Source: Apteryx mantelli
Taxonomy: Eukaryota; Chordata; Aves; Apterygiformes; Apterygidae
DNA length: 64,000 nucleotides
Direction of reading: 5' to 3'
Assembly: GCF_036417845.1 (NCBI RefSeq)
Contig: NC_089978.1
Span: forward strand, 38,678,182 to 38,742,181
Each line of letters starts with the position of its first letter. Position 1 is the first letter of the stretch. The translations under genes were made by a program, and so were the position numbers. The notes beneath the pieces are model-generated. The model was not told the origin of the DNA. It was given only the letters and a program-made list of their open reading frames with translations, and did no database searches. Positions 22,798 to 34,819 of this stretch are shown here, one piece after another.

Positions 22798-25700
22798 ACT
22801 TTGAGCATTAATCAGTTGCTGTTGCATTTACTTTCTGTGATAAAAGTGCTCACATGCTGGCTGAGCTTCCTGCTAATTAAATATAGAGACAAACCCATAA
22901 CTTAATCAATGTACTCTAACTAGCCACTCAGTCAAATACAAGCATTCATGTTCGGTCTCTCCACCTCTGGTGAAATCTGTAGCAGTGTCCTAGATGTTGG
23001 CAAACCCGACATTGGTTTGGAACAGCGAGAGGACTTCTCCTCATCCTAGGCTCTTTACAGAGAACCCCTTCTTATGTGGATCTTCTTTATTTTAACAATA
23101 GAATCTGGTTTCAGAATCCTGAAATGGAAAGCTGTAATAAGAAGGGTAGACCAGAATATTCTCCCCCCACCCTCCACAAGGCTGTTAAAAATTTCCAGGT
23201 CCAAGCCATCACCTAAAACACCTATGAGTTTGTTGAGCCTGTAGAGATCCCTGGATAAGTGTATTGTGTCCTATATGAGATAATTCTATCAAGAAAGAAC
23301 TCTTTTCTCTGCTTGTTCCATCTTCTGAATCAACTTAATATACATAGTCCTGTATAAAGTCTTTTCAGTAGGTCACTGAAGTGACCGAGATGAGGATGGT
23401 TGTACAAAGGCCTATATCAGAAAGATCTTATTTTTCTGTCCAAGCTTACTTGACCATTGCTACTGTATTAACGGTGTATTAGATCAAACTTTGCATTTTA
23501 TGAAGTACCTCACAGGAGGCACATGGCTGCTGCTGTTTTAAAATATATTTAGGGACAAAACTTCTTGCTAAATTTGTACAAGCCTAAATTATTTATCTTA
23601 TGTCACAAGTAATAAATCAACTCATCACTATTTTGCAGTTGCATATCTCCTTACACAGAGATGTGAGGCTGCAAAGTTTGATGATCTACTATTCTGCCAT
23701 AAATTCAACCATTATTTAGACAGAATATTTAGTGGTGTGTTTTTCTCTAATTCTAAGAGGAAAGAGTTACTCCAAAGTATTTGCATGAAAATAGGGCTCT
23801 GTATCCTGTCACAAAATGTTTATAGAATACCTTGTTGAGGTTGTTGAGTTTTTTAACAGAATGTTGAAATAAAGAGTTGCATGACCTAAATAAGAAATTA
23901 GACAGAAGGAAATAAGTGGATTCTAGCATCTGTGATTTTTTTTCCCCTAATTGCTAAGGAATTGAAAGGAATCATTACTTTTCCAGGAAAGGTTGCTAGA
24001 AAGAAGTGGGGGGTATGGTTACAGCTTTAAAGGAAAAGAGGTGATCTGGATTTACCTCTGTTCTCCAGACTGTCACCTAGGAAGAAAGCTTCAGTGTCCC
24101 TCTTTAAGTGTTTTTTCTATGCAGGCAGTGTGGCTTCAGAATCAAGTCCTGCTTTATCTTTGTTGCTAACTGTTTCTTCCCTCTGTAGGAAAGAAACACA
24201 GAACTGGAGTCTTGCGTTAATACAGTGTTTGCTCCCTAGCTGATCACCTTTCCCTGTCACTGTCATTATGAATCTGTTTAAATGCTGTCCATAGAGAAGA
24301 CCATATGCAGGAACAGAGGAATATTATGTTTAAGAGATTCTTCTTATTTTCTTTCACTATTGTAATCTTTTTCTTGCTCCTTTGCAGCTTTCTACAGCAT
24401 ACAACATACGTATCTGTGGGAATGTAGCACCCAATGTAAGACTCACTTATCCTGTAACTGAAGTAAGCAGACCGATCCAAGGGCTATAGAAACCGATTTG
24501 AAAACATCCATTGATTTCGGTGGACCTTAGGTCATGGCTTGTGGGAGTTTTATTGTTGCCTTTAGTGAGAGTATGGGTTGGACAGAATAAGGTAAACACA
24601 GTAGATGGATATTAACACAAACTTAACAGATTTAAAATATTGAGTGTCTCTGTTTTCCCCACATTAAATATGAATACAAAACAGTTTGTCAACATTAAAA
24701 GGCTATCATTTGATCTTCTTCCCCATCATATAGTATTGCAGCTTTTATATACTTTTTTTCTGCTCAGAAAACATTTGTGATGTGTTGCTCAGAAAACCAG
24801 CAGTCATAAGAATAGGACAAGTTCTACAATGCTTACTGGCTTCACTGGGAATTTCTACTGAGTAAGAGCTTTTGGATATGTCTCAAAATTAAAAATAAAT
24901 TGCCAGGAGCTTACCATTGTGTGGTGGAACCTGTGTGTATGAAAGAAAAGAAAAAATAAGGTTGTTTTCACACGGAAAAAGGTTGTAAACAAAGAGAGAG
25001 AAAAAATATTTTTGAAATTATAACAAGTACTTCAATTGCCTCCTTAAATTTTAAGGCTCTAGGGTTTTTTTAAGTCTCCATCTAATTTTTATGTCTTAAC
25101 TTTTAGACTTAATATTTTACTTGTAAAAATGGGATGAAAAATCAAGCAACTATTGCTGTCAAAGACACTATCCCAGATGTATTATTACTATGAGTTTGTA
25201 GTAGGATATTCTTAGAATAAGATGGAAGTTGTGATAAGTGGGTGCAGAATTCACTCTAGTTAGCTAATTGTAGTTGAGTCTGTTAGGCAGTAAACATAAT
25301 ATCTGGTAGGAATACTAAGGTAGAATCAGCATAGTGGGAGCCATAGATAAAAGGTGCATTAAAGCGTTTCAAATTCAATCATTAGGTTTCATTGCACCCA
25401 TCTGCTACCAGAAAATATAATCGGCAACATGATTCATTGACCTTTAACTGTCATTTTGGACCATGGTTTTTAAATCCATATTTTCAAGTTAGACCCAGAG
25501 AGTTAATTTGATAAGAGAATGCCCAGTACATTTTAATGCAATTACTTTTTTTCTTGTTTCTTTTTTTTAGCAAAAGTTTTTTTTTTTTTTAATATAATCA
25601 GGTTTAATGATCTGTTGTATACTCTGCTAATCCAGTCAAGTAGTTATTTAATATTGAATGTGGTTAAAAGCAACTAATGTTCAACTTCATTAAGGCTTCT

Positions 25701-26291
25701 ATTAAATAGAAGGCTTGCTGAACTTTTACTGTTTTTTATGCACGAACTACTACCTTTTATTAATTATTTCTAGGGGTCTCTGTTACACTAAAATTATACT
25801 TACAACCTTCAATTACACCAAGATTACACAGGACGATAAAAGGACTAAATAAGCATTGAAATTGTGGAGTACTTTGTATTTTGTTCCTAAAATTTGTTTT
25901 ACTTCTTTTATTTTATTTTTTCTGACGCAGATGTTATCTCATGCCGGTGGGATGGGGTGTATACATCCCTTAGCACTTCTCCTGTGTATGTGGCACACAA
26001 GTAGACTGTCTTATAAAATTACAGAGTTACTTAGAACAAGTAAAAAACATAATATGATAAATGAGAATGATTCAGTGTTCTCTTAGAGATGGTAAACTGT
26101 TATACTGTTCTGTTGTATGAAGTTTACGTAATGGGAAAAAAATGATTAAACGTGTTTTTTTTCATACAGTAAGAAACAATTCCTGAAATATTTATATAAT
26201 ATAGAGACAGATGTATGTAATCTAACCTTATAATCCCATTTCACAGCTTTCCCAAATACTGGGGAGCTCAATAAATAGGAAGCCGATTATA

Positions 26292-26463
26292 TTGGCAATA
26301 TAACTCCATTAATAGGATTTGGATTTGCCTTATTGACAAGCCAGTACTGTTAATATGATCCACTATATTAAATTGACAGGAAAACTGGAGGGATAGAATG
26401 TATCTGCAGTCTAATTGACAGGGAAGTTCTTTCAAAAGGTTCTTAATGTGGTTTTTATTGACA
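26292..26463. repeat. Evenly spaced TTGACA motifs (period about 42 bp)
   Basis: TTGACA occurs at 26333, 26373, 26415 and 26458, and a TTGGCA variant at 26292, giving spacings of 41, 40, 42 and 43 bp. Units 1 and 2 share more (ttaataggat versus ttaatatgat), so this may be an eroded 42-bp minisatellite. The TGACAG in two units is also the core site of MEIS/TGIF homeodomain proteins, so an enhancer is an alternative. The remaining unit sequence is poorly conserved. Confidence 0.4.
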
Positions 26464-29400
26464 ATGTAGCTTCAGTAAGTACGTATCATTGGTGAACAGT
26501 GTAAATATATTGGATGCAACTGTAGTGGTAGGATCAAGTGAAGGAGTTATTGTTCTGTTTTTCCATACTTCCATCTTAACTTTGATATAAGTCGAATCAA
26601 GCTCTCTTGTAAGATCTTCACAAATCCCTCTTAAAGCACCAGTCTAACTGCAGTGCTCGCAGGCATTTGACAAGTTGTGAATTATTTTAAATGTGTTCAT
26701 CTTTTTTAAATGAATAGAGGCAATACAGAGCAATGCAATAATGTGTCATGAATTTCATTATGTTTATTTATTGACACTGTGATAGCAGAAGCAGAGCTAT
26801 TGTACTTTCAACTAGAGCTCTTTATATGGTGTGATATTTGGCACCTCTTTCTGTGTTCTGATCTTGCACCTTTTCCAAAAAGTAGTTAATCTCAACAGGT
26901 CATATTACAATTACACACATATTTTCTTACCTTCCACATTCCCCTCCCAGACAGTGTTCATTTTCATTAGATACTTATATTTCATGTTTCTCCAGTGCAA
27001 ATCAAACCAAGGCTCAGAAAACTGCTAAATAAAAAGTCTCCATTGTGAAACAAACAGCAATTAGGTCTGGGAAATCTCAATTCTCTTTTCAGTAGGAGGG
27101 GGATTTGCTTTCAGCTTCCACACTTTTTCCTAGTCCCATGTTTTTTAGAGAAAGAAGTCTGCACATACACATCCTGCATCTGCTCTGGCAAAGGAGTTGA
27201 AGGGTTTTGTTAGGCTGGAGGGAAATTGTTCCTGAAAGGCTTCAATCTTTTATTTCCTATAAAAGAATCTGGTCAGGATCTGGTCTCTCCACATCTTTAG
27301 ATCAACTTTCAAGCCTCCTTTTTTACCAGGGCCACATAAAAACATATGGCGCACCAAAGTGACCTTTCTAGCTTCTTCAGCCTTCAGGCTCAGTGCAACC
27401 ATTGGTGAAGTGAGAGGAAGCTTGACTGGTCCCTATGCCTTCTAATCCTTGTACTGTATTAAATCCCTGCAGAGTAGGATTCTGTCTTCTTTTGTACCGT
27501 GTGCACTGCAGAGTAAACTCTTGGAAAAAAAATGGAAAATAATTGTTTTTAGTAAGTCAATAGTATAAATACAACTGAAATATATTACTGCAATACCTTG
27601 AAATGAATACTTAAGTAATAAATCAGTAATGAATCATGGTACTTGCTAACAAAAAGTAGTACATGAACTAGGCATCTATTTGGGGAGAATCTTCATTTCT
27701 GCAGCTACAGGAAAGAACCTCAGATTCTGTTCCCTGAGTCTCAGTTTTCAGAAGTTGCTCTGTGGATTTGACTGAACAGCTCACAACCTTTTTCCCCTGT
27801 AGTTCTGCTTTCCTCATGCAGGAGAAAGGAAACGTGAGCCAGGAGCATCCTGCAAGAGAGTACAGCAGGCTGGTGATTGCCTTGTGCATCCTACTGTTTT
27901 TTGTAGCCCTGTGTTTTTAACGTGCTTTTGAAAAATGTTATGTATCATGTAAGAAATTCATGTAAACACACTGTGAATCTTGTAACACCAAAATACATAT
28001 TTTGTAGGAAGTGTGAAACTTCCCAAATATGTACGTCATATAAAATATGTCTCAAAGACAGTTTCATAAGAAAAAGAGTGGACAGCACATATTAGGATCG
28101 TCATTCTAGATTTGTTAAAACAACCTATTAAATTTTGCACTCCGAATAGGCAGAATACTTTATTAGTAATTTATGTCCAGCTCTTTTTTTTGCTGTTGGT
28201 CAAATACCCTTTCTTAATGGAAAAAGTCTGGTGAAGTCAAAAACGACTTCTTCAAGCTAAGTAAATACACTCACTAGCAGTCTTATACTGAGCAGTCTTT
28301 TGTGAAAAATTGGACCATGTTGAACACAAACTGTTCCTAACAAAATCAAGACAATTGTCTGCTCTTTCAAAACTAGATTTGGCAGAATACAATTCTTTTG
28401 TCTTGAAAAGTGATTGCCATTATATATGTTCTTTGTTTCATGGGGGAAGGGTGAATACTTGGAATTAGGCTTTTCAAGAAAAGACACAGAAGATGCTTGA
28501 GTTAGATATTAAGTGGCAGTCTGATAAAGGGGAGAGATGTTTCATTTCATTTTCTCCATTTATGTTTAATTAAAAAGAAGTTAAAAGTCAGCAAAGACAT
28601 TTTGCTTTATTATAGTTTCAGGTATGAACAGCTACATAAAATAGAGTTGCATTGAATCGTTTCTGAAAATGTGATACTTGTTCTTGTAATTCTGAGAAAA
28701 AATTATGAATATTCTAGTAGCCTAATATTCATAAATCTGATTAATGTTTAAGTCCTTTTTTCCCCTACATTTTAGAATACATCTTTTCCTAATATGACAA
28801 TTATTTCTGGGCATAATTTGTCAAGAATACTTAAATACTGCATTTCCGTCTCTCCATCTCCCTCTCTCTCTTTCTCTCTTTTTGCAGTCATGTTGATTTT
28901 CAGAATTACTTTCCACAGAAAAGAGAGTTATTGAATTGAAACTTGTTTGTTTTATTATTTTCCTGTAAATCTATTCAAACTGTGTGAAACAAACTAAAGG
29001 TGGCTATCAGTCTTCAAAATTACAGTGTAACTATGACTTTAATTAAAGAAAAAAAAAAAAGGAGTGAGGAACTTCTAAATTTTAACAGACTGCTTTCTTG
29101 ATATAGGAAGTCCTGGAAGGAGAAGCCTTGTGAAATTCTCCACCTTTGGGCAGTAGACAATTCCTATTCAACTTTTGCTTTTGTTTTAGGGACCCATTTG
29201 TTTCAGTATGTTTTCTTACTTCTAAAGAACTTGTGTCTTAATCAGGGTTGACCTAATTCCCATTCCAGCCCTCAAGTTTGAATCACAGAGACAGAAAATA
29301 TGTCTTTTACCAATGAACTCCAATGACTTCTAGAGCTGGACTGTTTCTGGGGGTTTTCTTTGGGGGGAGTGTTGTTTTGTTTTGTTCTTCAGGATGGTAA

Positions 29401-31911
29401 TAGTGTTGACATTTGAGTAATTTCTGGTTATTTCTCAAGTGATGATAGTTCCCCGTGTAATTCAGTTATGGTAGGGTGCATCTCACTTAATTTTAGCCAT
29501 TAAATTGAGCATCTTGCTGGTCATCTAGATTCCCCCCCCCCCCTAGTTACTGGGCAGAGAAAATCATCTGCAGAGAGCAGTGCATACCTAAAGATAGATG
29601 CCTGTAGTATAATGAATCGTCTGTAGGCACCTATGTCTCCAGTGCTTACCAAGGGCACGTAGCTGATTAGCTTTCAGTAGGTAAATAACTTAGATGGCTA
29701 TGTGTAGGTGAACTGAAACCCACCTTAAAACTGGATAGGTGAATCTGTTACATGTAAGAGCTTTCTTAATTTAGCGTAGAGTATAGACATTCATACTGTA
29801 GACGAACATAGAGACATGGTTCTGATTTCCTGGAAACGGCTGGATTCTCGGAGAACAAAGAGTTTATTTGTTGTTGATAAGTGTTTAAACTAGCACTCAT
29901 TTCGTAGAATTACAGTTATGTAGGGAAAAGAGATACAATTAATGAATGAGCTGAAATGTGTAACATCACTTCCATACATGTTAAAGTGTAAAAAAATTAA
30001 GTATATGACCTCTCACTTCAACTGAGATGGAAAAAAAAAGAAAAAAAAGAAAAAAGAAAGAGTTTAAGGGAGTTAGATATTCATATATCTCTGTAATCCA
30101 TTGAGAATCAGATGCTTGCCTTTCTAAACTGCCTAGCCTTAAAATTAAATGTTTGTTTATTATCCCCATTTTTATACATATATTATTATAAATGAAGCAA
30201 TTGTCTCTCTGCTGCCTAGATCTCAGAGTGCCTGGTTACTGCTGATCACAAACATGATATTTTCATAGTTCATAGGAGAAGGCTTAATGCTTTGAGAACA
30301 GAAGGAAAAGAACACTGAGCTCTGCAGCTGTACGTAGTTATCAAGTATTTACATTTGTTCTTTTGTAGCAATGAACTCACTGTAAGATGGCACCCAACTG
30401 TTTGTTTTGCTGCAAAATACAATATGAAGAAAATTGGTCCAATTATTATTGAGTTAAAGGCCATTAATAATTACCATTGAATACAGAATTTCTCAGAAGC
30501 AGCTCCCATTGTTAGGACTGCAACTAAGACTCTCTTACAATTTCTATTTTAGAATGTAAATCTTTAATAGTCCAGGGTGTGCCAGATGTTTTTATTGCTA
30601 TGGCAAAGTGGAAATGAAAAGTGTGGCCAGTGCTCACCGCAGTCCAGCTGACAGAGAAGTCATTAGCAAACCATATAATAGAAGTATATTTTAAGGAGGT
30701 GCTATAACTATTTCCAGGGCAAAAGTCAGACTTAGGTCTCCTAATTAGATGGCAGAAAATTGATGAAAAAACAGGCATTTTGCCTGACAATGACACAGAG
30801 AATGGAAACAATGATTCTAGAGGTAGTTGCTTTTAGGAGGAGGCAGATTTCTTACTTACGTAAGTAAAAGCATGAGGTTAGTTTTCCTGGGCAGCTGCAG
30901 TGAGATAATAGAACCTAGACAACAGAAGTGAGTTCTGTCATCATATAGGTTTATATGGGTTGAAAAGTATGGTGGCTTTTGGGTATTGTATAGATTGTAT
31001 GTTTAAAAGCTGTGGATTCACTGCATACAGCAGCAATACTAGTTTATAATTTGAGACAGAGAAAGAATATGGGGTGCTTCTGAAATATGTGGTATGATGT
31101 GTCACATTTAAGTGACTGCATGTATTATAAGAATGCTGAAGTATTTATTTTTGCATATCTATAGATGAAATTATGAATACTTCTGGAAAGCTGACTTGGA
31201 AAAGCAGTGGCAAAATATTGGGTTTGAAGACCCTTATCTCCAGAATTCTCCTTCTGTAATCTAGAGCGTTGTTTGCTTTTCTTAGGCACTATTTAAGAAT
31301 TTGTTATGCCCTCACCTTTTAATCCTGCTCAGATCCAAGTCTCTAGTTATGCATAAATACTCAGATTTCAAAATTATGTGCAATTTTGATCTGATAAAAT
31401 ATCATTTAGAATCCCAAGCATAGGTGTTTTATGCCAATGTAAAAAACAGAAGAGTAAAAATCCAATTCTGTCATACAGTTTATCATAAAAAGAAATCTCA
31501 CAGATGAAATATCAGGGGTTTTTTTTGTAATGAGTTATACAATGACGTGAACTGCACAGCTTAAATTAGAATCTGCTTCAAAATGAAACACAAAGTGTGT
31601 TATAATTCTAATTTTGTGCCAAAAGATTTAACCAGCAGTAAGAAGAAAGCACAGTGCAAATACACTTCATAAATGCAGAATAGAAGATAATTATTTATCT
31701 TCTGACCCTTTCCTATATTACACAAGTTATCCATGGTATATAAACAAGTCTATTTTGTATATATGTTAAGAATGGCAGGTAGCTACCTATTTTCCTTTGC
31801 GATCAGCACTGAGTATTAAATTTCAGATGTAACTTCATACACCTTTTCCAAGCTCCAATAGTCTAACCATGCAATTAGTAGTAAATATTTCCAATTACTA
31901 TCTGCCTATTA

Positions 31912-31944
31912 AAACAAACAACAAACAAACAAACAAACAAACCA
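31912..31944. repeat. (AAAC)n microsatellite, imperfect
   Basis: About eight AAAC units with one interruption near the start, in intron 1. Confidence 0.85.
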
Positions 31945-33072
31945 AAGCTAAAAAATGAAGTTGGGAGTGGCAGGGAAAACAGATATCTAAGAGACCAGTC
32001 ATTTATGTAAACACTTGTTGTGCAACATTAAACCTTACCTTGGACCTTCTGCTCCATTAATTGAGTGTTGCCTCTGTTACTGCGACTTACATGCTAGGTG
32101 CTGTTGCAAAACTCAGAGCTGCTGCGAAGCATAATGGCGTGATATGAAGTGATGCAGAAAACAGTAGAAGCTCTGTCACTAGGTCAGCTGCAAGAAGTGA
32201 CGTGTATGAATGTACAGTATATGGAGTTTTGTGAAAGATTCAGTCTCTCTTTCTCCCAAAAGAACTTTAGCTGATGACACAAGGGGAATTCAGTTCCCTT
32301 TGGCAGAACTCCATGTTGGTCTGGATGCTGTAAATACTTCTGCCTCTACAGTTACTTAGCTCATGCTGCTAAAAATACACTCATGACAGAATTAATATAA
32401 GTATCTTCTTTTTAAAAACTACTTGTCTATAACAATCATTTAATGTTCTTGTTTGTATGTGGTTTGCATTGTTCAGATACAGCTATTAATACTGATGAAA
32501 ATTAAAGAGAGAAAAAAACAAATATTTTAACACTTACACTTTTCCAGTAGCATTTAAAAAAAAGAGCTAATAAGCCACAAACATTCTTAATTTTGTTGTT
32601 GTTGTTTTTGCAATTCAAAAATATTATAATAATATATGAAACTGTATTACGGCAGTAAGGGCCTCAGAATCCCAGCAGATGATGTAATTATGATTAAAAA
32701 TTAGTATTATTGAATAATTCACTTTTGTAATATGCAAAAGTAATTTTTTTCTCTCATTTTCAATAACCATCAGTCTTAATATCTAACTAATGAAAAAACA
32801 TAAACAGTGTCATCTGTCAGGTTGCTAACAGAGAATGCCACTTACTGGAGCCTCATTGTTTACTTTAGCAGGTAATTTGTGGACCGGAATCATTTAATTG
32901 TTCTGAGCACATAATTACATGCCAGCATTTTCCAATTTAATTAAAATGTACAAATCTGAAGATTAAGGGAATTTTTGAATTATTAATCATTTCTCCTCTA
33001 GGAAATCTTGTTGCTCTGCAGGAGATTTGTCCAGTGTACAACTATACGTATTTTTTTCCTTCTCTTTCACAG

Positions 33073-33131
33073 ACAGACAATTTTCCCGCAGAGCCCAATT
33101 ACATGGGCAGCAGGCAGCAGTTTGTTCAAAG
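33073..33131 (+). CDS. PCDH17: Protocadherin-17, coding exon 2 (cytoplasmic tail)
   Basis: This 59-nt exon lies between a TTTCACAG acceptor and a GTAAGG donor. It reads TDNFPAEPNYMGSRQQFVQ plus two bases of a serine codon, continuing directly from the MSIIQ that ends exon 1. The order MSIIQ-TDNFPAEPNYMG is that of mammalian PCDH17, which fixes both the acceptor choice and the frame. The segment lies in the cytoplasmic tail about 145 residues after the membrane helix. The 59-nt length is not a multiple of three, so skipping this exon alone would shift the frame. It is too short for ordinary ORF searches. Confidence 0.94.
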
Positions 33132-33309
33132 GTAAGGCCTATTAAATAACTTTCTCGGCTTCCCCATTTGCATTCTTGTCAAAATTGCTTTGCCAGAGAG
33201 TACAATTCAACTTAGAACAAGTAAATACAACTCTATCTTTCTTTTTTCTTTTTTTCTTTTTCTTTATTCTTTTTCTTTCTTTTTTTTTTTTTTTTAATAT
33301 GTATTTCAG
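33132..33309 (+). other. PCDH17: PCDH17 intron 2 (178 bp) with 60-nt polypyrimidine tract
   Basis: The intron runs from GTAAGG to GTATTTCAG. From 33236 to 33295 every base but one (A at 33266) is a pyrimidine, mostly T. This forms an exceptionally long tract ending 14 nt before the exon 3 acceptor. The complement creates a lysine-rich open frame that is not a gene. Confidence 0.93.
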
Positions 33310-33482
33310 TAGCTCCACTTTCAAGGATCCAGAAAGAGCCAGCTTGAGGGACAGCGGGCATGGGGACAGTGATCAGGCTGACAGTGACCAAGACACTAAC
33401 AAAGGCTCCTGCTGTGACATGTCTGTTAGGGAGGCACTCAAGATGAAAACTGCTTCAACTAAAAGCCAGCCACTTGACCAAG
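33310..33482 (+). CDS. PCDH17: Protocadherin-17, coding exon 3 (cytoplasmic tail, acidic Ser/Asp motif)
   Basis: The exon is 173 nt. Its first base completes the serine codon begun in exon 2, then reads SSTFKDPERASLRDSGHGDS, an acidic Asp/Ser-rich stretch, and SCCDMSVREALKMKTASTKSQPLDQ. It ends with the first G of a codon before the donor GTGAGT at 33483, which suits the glutamate that follows in mammals. The RDSGHGDS-type segment corresponds, as I recall, to conserved motif 1 of delta-protocadherin tails. Motif 2 would be in the missing last exon. Identity to the mammalian protein is nearly complete (A for T and D for E are the only changes I note). Together exons 2 and 3 extend the tail by 77 residues. 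Confidence 0.94.
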
Positions 33483-34799
33483 GTGAGTGAAGCCTCCCAT
33501 GCTTACAGAGTGTAAAGTTTAAGCAGTCATTATAAACCTATTAGTATTACAGTGGCAGTTTATCAGGGTGGAATAGCCCTCTGATAATACTATCAGAGAA
33601 AACAGTAAATCTTGCAGCTAGCCCAGAGCAAGGAACATTCAGTATCTTTCAGAAAGAACATGAAATGAAACTTCAAGTATCCTTTTTTTTAATCCAAAAT
33701 AGATTAAAAAAAAGGAAAAAAAATAGTACTTTTCTAAAATGATTAGAATATACTTTATCTTCACTGGCATTGCCTGTAATATATTATATACAGTCCTTCT
33801 GCCAAAGCTTGATTTGAAAATTCAAACTAGACACGACTGCAACAGATAAAAGAATGCCAGTCATTTCCATTCCTCACGTAGTTTGGAGAAGAGGAAAAGA
33901 GACGAGACTTGGGATATCAGACAAAGGTAAAAATGGATAGGAGATGTTTTCATTTCACGGCAATTTGTAATGTTGATTTCACGATTAACAGTAGTGTGAG
34001 AAGTGTCAGATAATAACATAATCTGATTTTCAGTATAATTTCATTCACACCCTATGAAGGAATCAAAAATAAGCGTCTGTAAAACAGTTAAAATGGCTTA
34101 TATCAGGACAATGACAGTGCTCTCTACAAGCATTCATTCTACCAAATAAGCATGTTTCTTTCCTCAAAGTCTGTGTCCAATTCGTTTTTTTTCCAGATGT
34201 GTTAATTAATTATGAGATCTTTTATTTCAAAAGAAGCACATTTCTTAAAAGCTCCAGAAAAACTGAACACTCTAGCATTGTGTTTGTTTGTGTGTTTTGT
34301 TTCTAGACTACAAGCCATAAGGAAGTGCACCACTGAATTATTTTGAATTGTTTTGTATATTTGCTATTATTTTCACTTGCTGTGTGGAAGATGATTCAGT
34401 GTTAAAGGCAGTTAAAAAAAAGATTAAGTCAGTCAGCCTTAATGAGAAGCTATATTTATAATTAAGCAAAAATACTTTATAAGCTTTTTATTAATTGTTA
34501 ATAGGTTGGAACTAGATTTTGCTTCTAGCCTGGTCTGGTTGGTAGTACAATCATCAGGAAATGCATGCTCTATTTCATTTTTCTGATCATGTTACTACTG
34601 AAATATATTTTTTGCTGGGCAGAATATTTAGAATGTTGCAGCATAATTTATTCTGTATATGTTGGAGGGTTGACTTCACGTATGACCTTGTTTTCCAACT
34701 AATAAATGCCAGAAAGATTATTTTTTCCTGACATTTTGCCACAGCCACTCTCTGCTTATAATTGGACATTGATCTGTACAAAGATGCCATACTGGACTC

Positions 34800-34819
34800 T
34801 TTTTTTTTTTTTTTTTTTT
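34800..34819. repeat. poly(T) run, 20 nt
   Basis: Uninterrupted T20 in intron 3. No retroposed body is evident on the - strand. Confidence 0.85.

Larger units (their letters stand above)
9932..33072 (+). other. PCDH17: PCDH17 intron 1 (23.1 kb)
   Basis: The intron runs from GTAGGA at 9932 to a TTTCACAG acceptor ending at 33072. A second AG four bases inside exon 2 (33075-33076) would shift the frame and is not the coding acceptor. The content is mostly AT-rich unique sequence with microsatellites and a few degenerate amniote repeats, listed separately. No protein-coding or RNA gene is supported within it; the short open frames on both strands lack recognisable domains. Confidence 0.9.
7310..33482 (+). 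other. PCDH17: PCDH17 gene, coding span visible in this window (3' end missing)
   Basis: Three coding segments, 7310-9931, 33073-33131 and 33310-33482, join to 951 codons plus one base. The mammalian protein is about 1159 residues, so roughly 208 residues remain in an exon beyond position 64000. All four visible splice junctions follow GT-AG. The phases (0, then 2, then 1) agree across joins, and the joined sequence tracks mammalian PCDH17 residue by residue around each junction. The large first exon carrying ectodomain, membrane helix and proximal tail, followed by small tail exons, is the standard delta-2 protocadherin layout. The protein is a homophilic, calcium-dependent adhesion molecule of neurons, known for roles in axon outgrowth, synapse organisation and recruitment of actin regulators. 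Confidence 0.9.

Noticed and set aside
33073..33080. Alternative exon 2 acceptor at the AG at 33075-33076
   Set aside because: It would remove four bases and break the frame that matches PCDH17.
33142..33324. Lysine/arginine-rich frame on the - strand
   Set aside because: It is the complement of the polypyrimidine tract in intron 2.
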